From Stemphylium vesicarium (taxonomy: Eukaryota > Ascomycota > Dothideomycetes > Pleosporales > Pleosporaceae), in contig QXCR01000034.1 in NCBI GenBank assembly GCA_004380135.1, positions 186,001 through 250,000 of the forward strand: a DNA stretch of 64,000 nucleotides. Reading direction: 5' to 3'. The translations under genes were made by a program, and so were the position numbers. Position 1 is the stretch's first letter; each line of letters starts with the position of its first letter. This document shows positions 21,973 through 32,982 of the stretch, in pieces. Under the pieces are notes generated by a model. The model was not told the origin of the DNA. It made no database searches and saw only the letters and a list, made by a program, of their open reading frames with translations.

Positions 21973-23401
21973 GGTGATGGTATAATATGGAGAAGATGAG
22001 ATGTAGTATTACGGTAAAGGTAGAGTATTCTTGAATGAGCCTGCAGAGATTATCGAGGTCGAGATAGAAGAAAGTAAAAGCAGAGGCAACACCCACAAAC
22101 AACTTTTATATCAATACACACAGAGTTGAAGAAGATGATATTCATGCCGGACAGCCGTTCTTGCCGTGATCCGTACCTTTGTGTCTGTGTTGAACTCGGG
22201 AAGACCCGACTTCTTTACGAGAATACGTTTAGCGTCTTTGGCTCGTACCGGAATCTCGTGTTCTTTTGCCGCATTGCGTTTCCCCGGACTTTTGCTCGTA
22301 TTGCTGTATGCTACCCCGGGAACTTTTTAGTATGTGGCTCCACTACGGCTGCTGGGACGCCTTATAAAGACGTCTGGTGTCCCCTGCTAAAGTTGTGAAG
22401 TACTTTTATTGGATAGCTGGGCAGGCAAAAGTGTAAGTTCGTCTGAGTATGTCGCAACAGCCATCAGAGTATACAGACTGACAGCGAGAAGATTAGTTGA
22501 GAGACGCAGTGAGGAATCGCTCAGGAGGTGTCCAGGCGAATGTCTCATAGCACAGCGCGATTCCCGGTCAACGGATGAGACGCGTTACAGGCGATGGTAG
22601 ACTACACTCTCTCTCCTAGAATTTCCAAGCATTGCCAAAGCTGCCCAGCCCGGTGTGTACCGGCAGGTTGGATATCGTTGATGAAGCTTTTGGGCTGACA
22701 GGGTCAAGAAGCGACCGTTAGCTGTCAAGGCCGACAAGGGAACCCCAAGATGGCGTTTCGGCGGTACAAGACGGCCACCTCGTCACAGTTTCTGGAATTG
22801 TTACGACACGTTTTTTTTTCGCCGGCTGCGACACAAGCTAGCACCAAGGCCAATTCAGGGAGGCTCCCGTGGTGAAATTAAAGCCGAATTTCTAGACTTG
22901 TTCATTTCTGAGGCGTCGTCATCAGTGGACCTATCGCGATTGATCTGCACTTAGCGTCCTTTTGGCACATGTGCACATGTGTGCTTGCGCGCTCGAGATT
23001 CCAGGCCAGAATGTGTTTGATTCTTGTTTCGCAACGCCAATTGCGCCTGCCGCTCTCCCATATCGCCGCTTCCCCGTTATTCCTTGGCCTCTGCTAGCCG
23101 TTTGTTCCTTTCCAACCCCCCCCCACAGTCTGTCGCTTCCGCCGCCACTACGTACCGGGCCTCCAATCCTGCGACGTCACCAATAAGACCCAAATCGTCC
23201 CCACGCTCGCCCCTCGACCGACGCGCTCCGTGGCGCCCTCAAACCGCCAAGCTGGAGCAGTCGCAGTCTTCGCCGATTCATTCGCAGCGGGAGACGAGCA
23301 ATACCGACACGGTGAGAGCGCGTAGCTCTTCGATACGCATATCCCAGGCCAGAGGGGACGAGGTGGATAAGGAAGTCGCGGGCGGAAACCGGCTCAACAC
23401 G
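21973..23401. other. Divergent intergenic region, cutinase and ANP1
   Basis: A 1429-bp stretch with both promoters. The reading frame of ANP1 exon 1 is open upstream to an ATG at 23024, but that extension is Ser/Pro-rich and unlike the family, so I treat it as 5' UTR. It carries a C run at 23118-23125. No other gene supported. Confidence 0.5.
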
Positions 23402-24835
23402 ATGCTTGCGGGCAAAGGATACTCGTGGAAGGCTGCCAAGGCGAGGCTACCGCCCTCACGCCAGGTCATACACACGGTGCGGAATCCAAAGTTCCTGCTG
23501 TCGGTGGGCCTGTTGACAGCCATCATCCTGCTATGGCGGTCCATGGGTGAAGCCACGGGCGAGCTGCAGAGGTACGTTGTCGCTTATCGTGGTGGTACAA
23601 TCGCTCATACTCATTGACCCTCACCCCAGATTCTACTGCTTCGGCCCCTCCAAACCACCAATGCGCATGTCCGCAAACGAGAACGAGGACTGGCATGCAC
23701 ACCTGGCCACGCCCGTAATATTCAACCACCACAAGCCAGTCGAGGTCAATGCCACTGACATTGTCCATGTCGACCTCAACCCAATCACGTCTACCGTTGA
23801 TGCGGCCAAGAACCAAGAGCGCGTCTTGATCCTCACTCCCCTCCGCGATGCTTCCTTTTACCTGCCCAAGTACTTCGACCTCCTCACCCAACTCACCTAC
23901 CCGCACGAGCTGATCGACCTGGGATTTCTGGTTGGTGACACAACAGACGATACCATGGCCGCGCTGTCCAAGGAGCTAGAAAGAATACAGAACAATCCTG
24001 ATGTAGCCTTCAGGTCCACCATGATTGTAGAAAAGGACTTTGGCGTCACCATTTCGCAAAGCGTCGAAGACAGACACGGTTTTGAGGCTCAGGGTCCGCG
24101 GAGGAAGTCGCTGGGCAAAGCGAGGAACTACCTTCTTTCGACTGCCATGAAGCCAGACCATAGCTGGGTCTACTGGAGAGACGTGGACATTGTCGACAGT
24201 CCGTCCAAGATTATTGAAGATTTCGTGGCGCATGATCGCGACGTTCTCGTTCCTAGTAAGGGCTTTGCAACCAAACACTGGAACCTCAACATACTGACTA
24301 GACTCAGACATTTGGTTCCACAGGTACAAGGAAGAGAACGGCAAGATGGTTGACATCGAAGGACGCTGTAAGTCTTCCAGACGTTGCATAACACGGAACG
24401 TCTTTCTAACGAGCAACAGTCGATTACAACTCGTGGCAGGAATCTCCCGAAGGCCTCAAACTTGCATCTACCCTCGACAAGGACATTGTCCTCGCAGAAG
24501 GTACCGTCCTCCCTGCTCTTACACCTCCCACAACGCACTAACTCAATTCAGGCTACAAGCAATATCCTACCAACCGCAAATACATGGCCAAGATGGGCGA
24601 CTGGCGCGCAGACAAGGACGAAGAAATACCCCTTGACGGCATCGGCGGCGTAAACATCATCGTCAAGGCAGACGTGCATCGTTCCGGCATCAATTTCCCT
24701 TGCTACGCCTTTGAAAACCAGGCTGAAACAGAGGGATTCGCCAAAATGGCAAAGCGAGCGGGTTACGGCGTCTACGGATTGCCCAACTACGTCGTCTGGC
24801 ATATTGACACGGATGAAAAGCCTGGAAATGCTTAG
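23402..24835 (+). CDS. ANP1: Mannan polymerase II subunit Anp1 (GT62)
   Basis: An alpha-1,6-mannosyltransferase subunit that extends the N-glycan outer chain in the cis-Golgi. Five exons, 23402-23571, 23630-24255, 24308-24367, 24420-24500 and 24552-24835, give 406 residues; introns are 51-58 nt and all phases agree. A type II membrane anchor (FLLSVGLLTAIILLW) lies near residues 31-45. The catalytic domain shows RVLILTPLRDASFYLP, YPHELIDLGFLV, RHGFEAQGPRRK and the DxD metal site D241-V-D243 in YWRDVDIV. The final exons read FDYNSWQES, LDGIGGVNII and ETEGFAKMAKRAGYGVYGLP. Within the Anp1/Mnn9/Van1 family the AQGPRRK and RDVD segments are closest to Anp1. Start taken at MLAGKGYSWKAAKARLPP; a longer in-frame start at 23024 is possible but less likely. 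Confidence 0.9.
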
Positions 24836-25304
24836 CTGAGGCATCCTGGTTAATTATCGAGCACAATGGAGAACAAGAATAAGAAGCATATACCCTGGAG
24901 TCGGGCGCACACGCATTGTATAGCTATGGCTAGGGCCATGGGGGCCGTGGGTGATTTGGGAGTCTATAGACGGGATATGCGGCATATTGTAATACCTTGT
25001 ACGAGTAACTTTGGGGGGAAAAGAAGACAGTATAGCTTTCTTCTTTTAGATGACTGATATGATTTCAATTTCTGGAAGCGCTTGAGTTTAGTGATTTGAT
25101 GACCTGATTGAAATTAGGTTCGCATTAACATGTCCTCACACTCATTCTTTAAGAGATACATTGCACATATTCTCCATGTCCGACATGTGATTATGGTCCC
25201 ACGGGCACGCCCATTCCATGCCATAAATCCATGCTAATAGAAAGAAAGCATCCGCAAAAGGTGACCTCCAGAACTTGGCACAACGACTCTCAGCTCAACG
25301 ACAT
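24836..25304. other. Convergent 3' intergenic region
   Basis: A 469-bp stretch between the converging ANP1 and SPF45-like genes. No gene or repeat seen. Confidence 0.5.
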
Positions 25305-26985
25305 CTAATGATCATAAATGCCAGCGTGAAACTTGCGCTCGTCATAGTACTTGGCACGAATCTTCTTGCCTCTAAACTCCCAGCCTTCGTCGAATCGATT
25401 CACGGCGTTGAGGGCGCTGAGTACAGATTGGAAGTGTATGTAGACGGCGCCATCCTTGTTGGTCTCGTCTAATTGCACATGCTCAACAGGACCAAACTGA
25501 ATGATTTGTTAGTTGATGCGAGGTTTCATCAAAAGAGAAAAGAGAGGGGGTAAGAACCTACCTTGCTACTGAATGCTTCCCCCATATCCTGGCGTATGCC
25601 ACCGTCATTGCGATCAGCATTGGCGGCCCAGTCGACGCCATCTACACAACCCCAAGTCACCACGACAGACGACTCCTCGCCAAACTTGCCAGGCTCGTCC
25701 TTTTGAGTGCGCGTGCCACCACGGACGTCCCAGACTTGTTGCGACTTGACTTTGCCGCCTTCGTCGTCGAGCGAGCTTGCGCCCTGAGGCACCTTGCGCA
25801 TCTTGACCTCGAGATGGGTGACGACTCCGTCATTGTTCTTTCCGAGACCTTGACCCTTTTTGTAGCCCATCTTCGCCATCATCGCTTCTGCTTTGCTGAT
25901 CTTGGCTCGTTTGGCGGGGCGCTCGTCGTTTGCTGGCTCGTTGTCGGCGTCTTCCATTGGTACGTCCGGGCGCTCGTAATGGACTGGAGGTGCGGAGATG
26001 GTTGCGTTCGCATAGCGTACAGGCGGCGCAGAGATGATCGCCCCTTGATAGCTTGGAGTTGCTGACGAGGGAGCTGCTGGTGGTGGGGGCGGAGGTGGAA
26101 GAGCGTACTCGTCTGCGACCGTAGGGGGTGGTGGTGGATACGCGTGTGGAGGTTCTTGTGTATGTGGAGAAGGTTCATCGTTTAGTGCTTGTTGCGATAG
26201 GCGCATGCGGCGAGTGTAGGCATCTTCTCCAGACTGGTCAGATGGAACCGTGGAACTATCGTCGAAAGAGGCTTGTGGAGCAAACGATGGCCTGCCGTCT
26301 GGTACGGCGGGAGTCGAGCCAGACCAAGAAGCAGAGCGGGAGCCATTCGATGGTTCGCTTTCATCCCTAGACCTGTGCTGAGCGACAGCTCCTCGCAAGA
26401 ACGCGTTGAAGCCCTCCTTCTTGCGTTGGTAACCGCCACTAGCCCGATAGGCTCGCAAGTTCGAATACCGCTCAGGCTTGTGAGGAGCCTGTGGGTTCCA
26501 TTGTCCAAACATCCGGTTGAACTTTTTCTGCTCCTTCTTCCTTTGTTTCTCCTCGTAGTTGCGCATCCTGCGCTCTTCTATGATGGCTGCATCGTCGTCT
26601 GCAGTACTTCGGTAGTAGTCGATGCCATGCTGCTGGGTATTGGTGGAGGCCGGTCCAGGGCCTGAGGATACTAGGCCAACCGCAGACATAGTAGGCTTCT
26701 TTACGACAGGGCCAGTCTTCTTCGCTTGGTTCTTCGCCTGGGGGCGCTTGATGTTGTGTGGATTATGGAAAGCTGCGCATTTACATGAGTCGTGCTTCAA
26801 GGTAAAGGTATGGAGCAGTTCAAGTAGATACCAGGTGCTTTCTTCTGCTGTTCAGCTTTGACTTGTTCTTCTGTGTATTTGACAGGAGCAGCGGAGATGG
26901 TGGCCGAGGCATAAGGATTGGGAAGGCTCCTCTGAGCGTATGGGTTGGGCAGGCCCGACGCCTTCTGCGGCGGTGGAGATGCCAT
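25305..26985 (-). CDS. SPF45/RBM17-like splicing factor (G-patch + RRM)
   Basis: A nuclear pre-mRNA splicing factor candidate. Three exons, 26985-26832, 26772-25562 and 25496-25305, give 518 residues. Order: Pro-rich N-terminus; a charged helical segment (AAIIEERRMRNYEEKQRKKE); Ser-rich and polyproline stretches (AYPPPPPTVADEYALPPPPP); a basic signal (RPAKRAKISK); a G-patch at about residues 346-390 (AMMAKMGYKKGQGLGKNNDG); and a C-terminal RRM of the U2AF-homology type, ending WEFRGKKIRAKYYDERKF. The G-patch plus terminal RRM order is that of SPF45, whose RRM binds UHM-ligand motifs in SF1, U2AF65 and SF3b155. The final 64 codons lie after a 65-nt intron. A short motif ATISAPPVxY occurs three times (residues 28-37, 296-305, 308-317). 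Confidence 0.87.
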
Positions 26986-27535
26986 GATGATGTTGATATG
27001 CGCGCAGGTGCGGCTTTGAACAATGGCGACTGCTACTGTCCACGTCTCTGTTGCGGACTGTCAAAGGCGAGCGCAGAAGTTTTACAGATGTTGGGTTAGC
27101 AATAAGATCGCGATGACTATGTCACGACAGCCGTGTCCAGTGGAGTTCGAGATGTGGCGGGAGAGGTCGTTGTCAGTGTGATAGAGTGGAGCAGCGGGCA
27201 GGCGCGATGTTCAAGTTCGGAGTCGGCAATCCCACGTGCGGCTCGCGTTTCGGCGTTCGCAGCCCACGCTAGTCCCTTAGCCGCATTACGTACACATGCA
27301 GGGACGCCCATTACCATCTCGTCATCCCAATGCTCCCATCTCCGATACCCGATAACAGTCATTTCACTATCGCTATAGATACATCCGAGCTGGCTCCGGT
27401 GTGAACATTAAACCCTTAGGCATTTACTTTGCATCGTGCGCCATAGAAACAACAAGGTATCAACAATCAGGACCCCCCCTGTCCTTGAACATCCATCTGA
27501 TCGCGTGCGCCAGATCTCCCTATCTCGTAATCACC
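26986..27535. other. Divergent promoter region
   Basis: These 550 bp lie between the SPF45-like and PCS60 start codons and hold both promoters. Short open frames only. The PCS60 frame is open upstream to 27401 but the family N-terminus begins at 27536. Confidence 0.5.
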
Positions 27536-29190
27536 ATGTCTCCAACTACCTTAGAACACGCCTTCTCGAAGGACTCGTCATCAACCGCCATCATCGTGCC
27601 AGGGAACCCTGCGCTGACCGTCTCGTACAAGAAGCTCGCCGCGGATGTGAAGGCTTTCCAACAGCAATTAGCAAAGGTCGGCGTATCGGCCGAGGCAGCT
27701 GTGTCCATTGCGCTACCCAACACGTACGAGTTCATCGTATCCTTTATCGCTGCATCATGGCAGAGGGCTATTGCTGCTCCTCTGAACCCAGCATACAAGC
27801 AGTCCGAGTTCGAGTTCTACATCGATGACCTGAGCTCGGCAATTGCTCTTGTTCCCAAAGGCGCGTTTGCGCAAGACGCGGCAGCTGTCCGAGCAGCAAG
27901 GAAATACAACGCGGCAATTGCCGAGTGCTACTACAATGGCAGTGAGGTTGTCTTGGACGTGAAGGAGGCTGGAAAGCTTGCGGGTAAGACTGCACCAGTC
28001 CAATCTGCGCAGCCGGACGATGTTGCTCTGGTACTACACACCAGTGGTACTACTGGGCGCCCCAAGGCTGTGCCGCTCACACATCGCAACCTGTTGCGTA
28101 CCATGAAGAACATTCAAGGTACTTATGAGTTGACTGGCAAGGACCGGACTATGTTGGTCATGCCTCTCTTCCATGTCCATGGCCTTCTTGCCGGATTCCT
28201 CGCTCCTCTGGCATCGGGCGGCTCTGTTATTGTGCCAGCCAAGTTCTCTGCTTCTGAATTCTGGAAGGACTTCAAGGAGCACAAGGCCAACTGGTACACG
28301 GCCGTTCCCACCATCCATCAGATCCTATTGAAGAGTCCTCACCCAAGCCCGATGCCGGAGATTCGCTTCATCCGATCGTGCTCTAGCCCGCTCTCCCCAA
28401 AGACGTTCCACGAACTTGAAAAGGCGTTCAATGCCCCTGTGTTGGAGGCTTATGCCATGACTGAAGCCGCGCATCAGATGACTAGCAACCCTCTTCCCCC
28501 CGCCCAGCGTAAACCCGGCAGTGTGGGACTTGGCCAAGGTGTTGAGGTCAAGATTCTCGACGAGGCCGGCAAGGAGGTGGCACAGGGCAAAGAGGCAGAA
28601 ATCTGTATCCGAGGCGAGAACGTCACTACCGGTTATCTCAACAACCCCGCCGCCAATGCTTCATCTTTCACCAAGGATGGCTTCTTCCGTACTGGAGATC
28701 AAGGCAAGCAGGACTCCGAGGGTTATGTTATCATCACTGGCCGTATCAAAGAGCTCATCAATAAGGGTGGTGAGAAGATTAGTCCTATTGAGCTTGACAA
28801 CGTCATCGCACAAAACCCTGCAGTCTCCGAGGCGGTGAGCTTCGCAATCGAGGATGAGATGTATGGCCAAGATGTTGGCCTTGCTATCGTGGTCAAAGAG
28901 GGCCAAGCGCTGACTGCAGGAGAGCTCAAGACGTGGCTGACGGACCGTGTTGCTAAATTCAAGTTGCCGAAAAAGGTACGTCAACATCCAAATCAACATA
29001 TATTGTGTAAAACATGGCCTAACAACGTGCAGATTTTCTTCACCGACATCATGTATGTGGACATCGACATTGCAGATGAAACATGCACTAACTGTGTTTT
29101 TCTAGGCCCAAGACGGCGACAGGCAAGATTCAGCGGCGCCTTGTTGCCGAAGCTATGCTCAAGCAAGAACAACCCAAGGCCAAGCTATAG
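27536..29190 (+). CDS. PCS60: Peroxisomal oxalyl/acyl-CoA synthetase (Pcs60 type)
   Basis: An AMP-forming acyl-CoA synthetase of the Pcs60/AAE3 group; yeast Pcs60 and plant AAE3 activate oxalate to oxalyl-CoA. Exons 27536-28975, 29033-29052 and 29106-29190 give 514 residues. The AMP-binding P-loop is LHTSGTTGRPKAVPLTHRN, followed by the HVHGLLAG turn, YAMTEAAHQM, and the hinge FRTGDQGKQDSEGYVIITGR. The last exon gives PKTATGKIQRR, which contains the catalytic lysine of the C-terminal lid, and ends in A-K-L, a type 1 peroxisomal targeting signal. The middle exon is only 20 nt; reading through it would lose both the lid lysine and the targeting signal. Introns are 57 and 53 nt. Start at MSPTTLEHAF matches the family. 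Substrate is inferred from family. Confidence 0.92.
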
Positions 29191-30058
29191 CCATTCTACC
29201 TGCCAATCTGGAGATGTTCTTTTCTTTTCGGACATGTCTATGCTAAACTTGTTTTGGGCTTTATCCTCGGAAGAAAAAAGTCTGTGTATCAGAATACCAT
29301 GTGTTATGCTTTTTCCTCAACTGTTGACAATTGAAAAAGTCCCGGGCAGATGTTCCTTCCATGTGCAACCATGCGGTCGCACGGGCAGATTGGATAGGGC
29401 AGCACCAAGCGCCCCTCCTATCTAGCCGTACTTTCTTCTGCATGCTGTGGGTTCTGCAACCCCATCAAAGTTTTCCTTGCATTATGCGGGGGCCAATTCA
29501 CGTTCAACATAGCCGTTGATAGGATCGCACATGGTCAACGAGGCTGACTCCGAGGTGACTGCGCCTCTACCACACCGCAGACCCCGTCCTCAGCCAGTTC
29601 AGAAGAGTGACGACTGATCCTTTGTGACTCGACATGCACTGGTTTATTCGCATGATCTTTTAGCAGCTAGACATTCTTCTTGTCTATAGGTTGATGTTAC
29701 GTCGTGGAGCCTGTTGATGCGGACCGACTAGGCTGAGTCCACGCCTTTCCGCCCCCATATGCTGTGCCTCTTGTATCTGTCCGTTCTTCCGTCTCAATAC
29801 TGAATATCGCAATGATTCGGATGTTTCTAGGAAGGTTGTACCTCTCCCATTTTTTTGATGGTCCTCGCCCCGATGTTTGCTTCTGGGTCTGTCAAGACCG
29901 TTTTACATCATCGATTCGTTTTTCTCCGTGCGGCCATCATCGGGACCACCTCTTATCGATTCGTTCTGGAAGCACTGATAAATCCCCTATTTATTTCGTC
30001 GAGGTTCCCTGTGAACGAGGCTTCATTCGGCACTTTGCCGGCATAATCCCCGTCCGTC
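29191..30058. other. Intergenic region, no supported gene
   Basis: These 868 bp hold the PCS60 3' flank and promoter and leader of the next gene. A 107-codon open frame at 29764-30087 overlaps the next start and shows no family traits. Confidence 0.5.
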
Positions 30059-31762
30059 ATGTCTCAGAATACACGTCTAGGGACTGACATGTTCATGCAA
30101 ACTGCCCCTCAGCAATCAAAGACTACACAAAAGTCGAACACTCGCCATGTTCTATTCGGCAGCACTTTGACAAGTTGCTCCTCAACAGTCTTTACAGATA
30201 CTTTCGCTACAGCCGACTTAATACCTCCTAATATGGCTTTCGCAAACAGTAATACCAGCGGGTGTTCTACTCCGAATTCGCCGCAGTCAGTCTTTAGCTA
30301 CGAGTCTCATGCTTCATCTGCATCTTCGTTTTCGATATCAAAGCCTGAGCGATCGAGCCTAAAGCCCAATCTCAAGTCCTCCGAATCGACACGCCCCGCC
30401 TTCAACAGGAAGTCAACGCCCTCAGTCGTACGATTCGCAGATGCAATCGAAAAGCATTTCGCAGCTCCAGAGCCGACGAATCTCAAGTTAAATGTTGCGC
30501 CACGAGGAAGGCCGAAGGCTATTAGAGTACCAAAGGGCTTAATCCATATGATACCGGATGTACAGACGAAAACCCAGTACTACGAGGGCCTGGCTTTCAT
30601 CAGCCCTACTGCGCAACTGTCGAAGCAGATCAACGGCACACAGTCTCAGTCAGCAGCAGAAGCACCGAATGCCAGACGCCCTGTCTCCCTACCAGCCCCT
30701 CAGACTACGCCAGCCCAGGCTATGAAAAAACGGGTTAACCATAGAGCACCTGGGTCAGCATCTTCTCAAGAACCCGATCCACGATGGGCAAACATTCCAT
30801 TACCAGATCACTACACGCCGCCAACACAAGAACCAAAACCCCGTGTAGCGTCCTACCAATCGATAGCCTCTGTTGTCTCGTACCTTTCTACTGAATCCGC
30901 ACCAACCATCGTAGAGACGTCACGTTCGGTCACTGCTCCAGCGGGACAATACAATCCCCTCGAGCACTACATACCCTGCCTATACCATTCATGCAATACA
31001 CACTACACGTCCGCGCATCTGGGACCATCCTTCTACCTTCCAAGCGGCCCATACTCTTTATCCCGCCTCCACGCATACTGTCCCCGCCACGCCGTGCTCG
31101 AACTAAACGAGGCCAGTTCAAACTGCAAGCAAAAGTACGAAAAGCTACGCCAAAACGCCGGTCGCAAGACCCTCGGCGTGATCGCCGCGGAATTCGAAGC
31201 CCTAAAACAAGATTTCCGCTCCGAGCGCCAACTCCTCGACGCCAAGCTGTCGCGACAGCAGAAAAGACGGGTACTTGGCGCGTCCGCCGCCCTGAGCGCC
31301 AAAAGCAACGACAACTCTCGCACAGAAGCATGGGATTGGCGATACATGCAACGCCCGTGTATCAATGCAAACTGCACGGCACACTACACGCCTTATTCCA
31401 ACCACCTGTACGCTTTTTACCGCACGCCCCAGACGGGCACGTCGTTTTTCCCGCAACAGACGTTGTGCCCGCGGTGCGCGAAGAGCGAGGTCGAAGAGTT
31501 GGAGAGCCGGGTCAAAGAGAAGTGGGCGAGTAGGTGTGGGTGGGATAAGCAGGAGTGGCAGGAGTGGTTTGGCAACGTGGTCAAGGATAGGACTATGGAG
31601 CAGGAGTACTGGATCAAGGCGCAGGAGAGGGTTGTTAGGGAGAAGGGGCCTGCGAAGTGGGTGAGTAGGTTGGAGGATGATCTGGCGTTGGAGAGGGAAG
31701 AGTTGGAGGACAAGGGCACGAAGAAGAATGTCTTCAAGAGGTGGTTTGCTAGTGTGGCTTGA
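30059..31762 (+). CDS. Unknown protein with two PCx4CxxHYT Cys/His modules, 567 aa
   Basis: A single-exon gene. I do not recognise the family. Residues 1-300 are Ser/Pro/Thr-rich and disordered, with one conserved-looking stretch near 150-180 (APRGRPKAIRVPKGLIHMIP). The C-terminal half has two related modules. Module 1: P306-C307-x4-C312-x2-H315-Y-T ... C341-P-R-H344. Module 2: P433-C434-x4-C439-x2-H442-Y-T ... C470-P-R-C473. The similar spacing (about 37 and 39 residues from first to last ligand) suggests two zinc-binding knuckles from an internal duplication. Between and after them are charged helices (LLDAKLSRQQKRR; ESRVKEKWASRCGWDKQEWQ; LEDDLALEREELED). No signal peptide or membrane segment. 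Neighbours give no functional clue. Confidence 0.8.
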   Translation: MSQNTRLGTDMFMQTAPQQSKTTQKSNTRHVLFGSTLTSCSSTVFTDTFATADLIPPNMAFANSNTSGCSTPNSPQSVFSYESHASSASSFSISKPERSSLKPNLKSSESTRPAFNRKSTPSVVRFADAIEKHFAAPEPTNLKLNVAPRGRPKAIRVPKGLIHMIPDVQTKTQYYEGLAFISPTAQLSKQINGTQSQSAAEAPNARRPVSLPAPQTTPAQAMKKRVNHRAPGSASSQEPDPRWANIPLPDHYTPPTQEPKPRVASYQSIASVVSYLSTESAPTIVETSRSVTAPAGQYNPLEHYIPCLYHSCNTHYTSAHLGPSFYLPSGPYSLSRLHAYCPRHAVLELNEASSNCKQKYEKLRQNAGRKTLGVIAAEFEALKQDFRSERQLLDAKLSRQQKRRVLGASAALSAKSNDNSRTEAWDWRYMQRPCINANCTAHYTPYSNHLYAFYRTPQTGTSFFPQQTLCPRCAKSEVEELESRVKEKWASRCGWDKQEWQEWFGNVVKDRTMEQEYWIKAQERVVREKGPAKWVSRLEDDLALEREELEDKGTKKNVFKRWFASVA

Positions 31763-32106
31763 TCTCTCTTTTTTTCTCACACTCTTTTAGAACCTTCTTT
31801 GGGGAATGAGGCTTTGCTGTTGATAATGGTTATTGTATCAGTTATCATGAATTTACGTTCTTTTTATCTTACTTGCTGTCGTCTTTTGGAGATGATGCTA
31901 TGGACGCCGTGAAGTCTATGATCTATGTCGAGGTTTGCGCTATAGTATAGAATCAGATTTCTATTCTTACCATCCTTGTTTCCTCATTGTAGGCTTCTCA
32001 ATGAAGGAGAAGGGACGCCAGTATCTTCTTTGGCAGTCGTAACCCGCGTAGTACCCGCAAATCCCCTAACCACATACCTAAGGCACGAAAGGGTAACGAA
32101 AAACAA
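31763..32106. other. Convergent 3' intergenic region
   Basis: 344 bp between two converging genes; AT-rich 3' flanks, nothing else seen. Confidence 0.5.
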
Positions 32107-32982
32107 TCAGCATCTACCAAACACCTCGCACTCGCATTTACGAAACTCTGGACAAAACATTGGATCCATGCCAAACATGTACGGCCACAAGTACTCAAGC
32201 ACCAAGCCCGCGCTATCATCATCCATGATAGTCTTGTTCAACCACGTCCACGCCTTGAGATATTCCTCCACACTCCTCTTCTGCACCTGCGTCTTACTAA
32301 CCGCAAACTTTGCGCTCGGCGGCGACGCAAAGTCCTCCGCCAGGGGCGTGTCCTCAAAGACAAGATCCCAGATCTTCGTCATGTTAACCTCCATAGTACG
32401 CAGTTGGTGCGGTGGTGAGTGAAACGGGCGATCAAGATGGCTGCACGTGTCATCCGACGGGCATTGAAGGACAGCAAAGCCCGAGGACTGGATGTATGGT
32501 ACCCGAACACGTGCTATCGCAGCTGGAACTTGGGGTACAATATTGGGCTGCTGACGCTCCGGTGGCAAGAAGATCATCGTTTCGGGTAGGAAATTATAGT
32601 TCTTGATGATCCATTTCAGGTACGCATTCGCTACTCGCCCTTTATCAACTCTTGTCCCACCTGGATGTAATGACGCGAAATCATTGTTGATTGCAATGCT
32701 TTCTTTGGCCCACGGAGCAGGTAATTTGTCTAGCCATGAGACATCTTCCGTCTCAAGCCGGACTTTGAGGACTAGGCGGTCTGCGGGAGACTGATCTTTT
32801 TGTGCCTTTGGTTTTGGTGGATCCCATGGCGGCAAGTTGGGCTTGACGTATGGGTGATGGCCTGTGACGCTGTCTTCAGATTGTATGATTTTCTGGGGAG
32901 AGTCGCGAGATGATCTGAAAAGGGCAATGAGGGAGAAGAGGAGAATTGTTGCTGCTGTGAAAGTGACGACGCGTCTTGGCAT
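32107..32982 (-). CDS. DUF3431 family type II membrane protein
   Basis: A single-exon gene for 291 residues. An N-terminal anchor (FTAATILLFSLIALF, residues 8-22) is followed by a short stalk and a lumenal or extracellular domain. The domain matches the fungal DUF3431 pattern: WLDKLPAPWAKESIAINND, then AYLKWIIKNYNFLPETMIFL, FAVSKTQVQKRSVEEYLKAW and the C-terminal LVLEYLWPYMFGMDPMFCP with the closing Cys pairs CPEF..KCECEVFGRC. Members resemble glycosyltransferase-like Golgi proteins in layout, but no activity has been firmly assigned to my knowledge. A potential N-glycosylation site is seen at NMT and NKT. It lies between two long non-coding stretches, convergent with the Cys/His-module gene. 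Confidence 0.85.
   Translation of the reverse strand: MPRRVVTFTAATILLFSLIALFRSSRDSPQKIIQSEDSVTGHHPYVKPNLPPWDPPKPKAQKDQSPADRLVLKVRLETEDVSWLDKLPAPWAKESIAINNDFASLHPGGTRVDKGRVANAYLKWIIKNYNFLPETMIFLPPERQQPNIVPQVPAAIARVRVPYIQSSGFAVLQCPSDDTCSHLDRPFHSPPHQLRTMEVNMTKIWDLVFEDTPLAEDFASPPSAKFAVSKTQVQKRSVEEYLKAWTWLNKTIMDDDSAGLVLEYLWPYMFGMDPMFCPEFRKCECEVFGRC

Noticed and set aside
23024..23401. In-frame upstream extension of ANP1
   Set aside because: Would place about 126 Ser/Pro-rich residues before the membrane anchor, unlike family members; start at 23402 fits better.
28976..29425. Read-through frame extending the CoA synthetase to 29425
   Set aside because: Reading through the introns loses the conserved lid motif and the targeting signal, both restored exactly by splicing.
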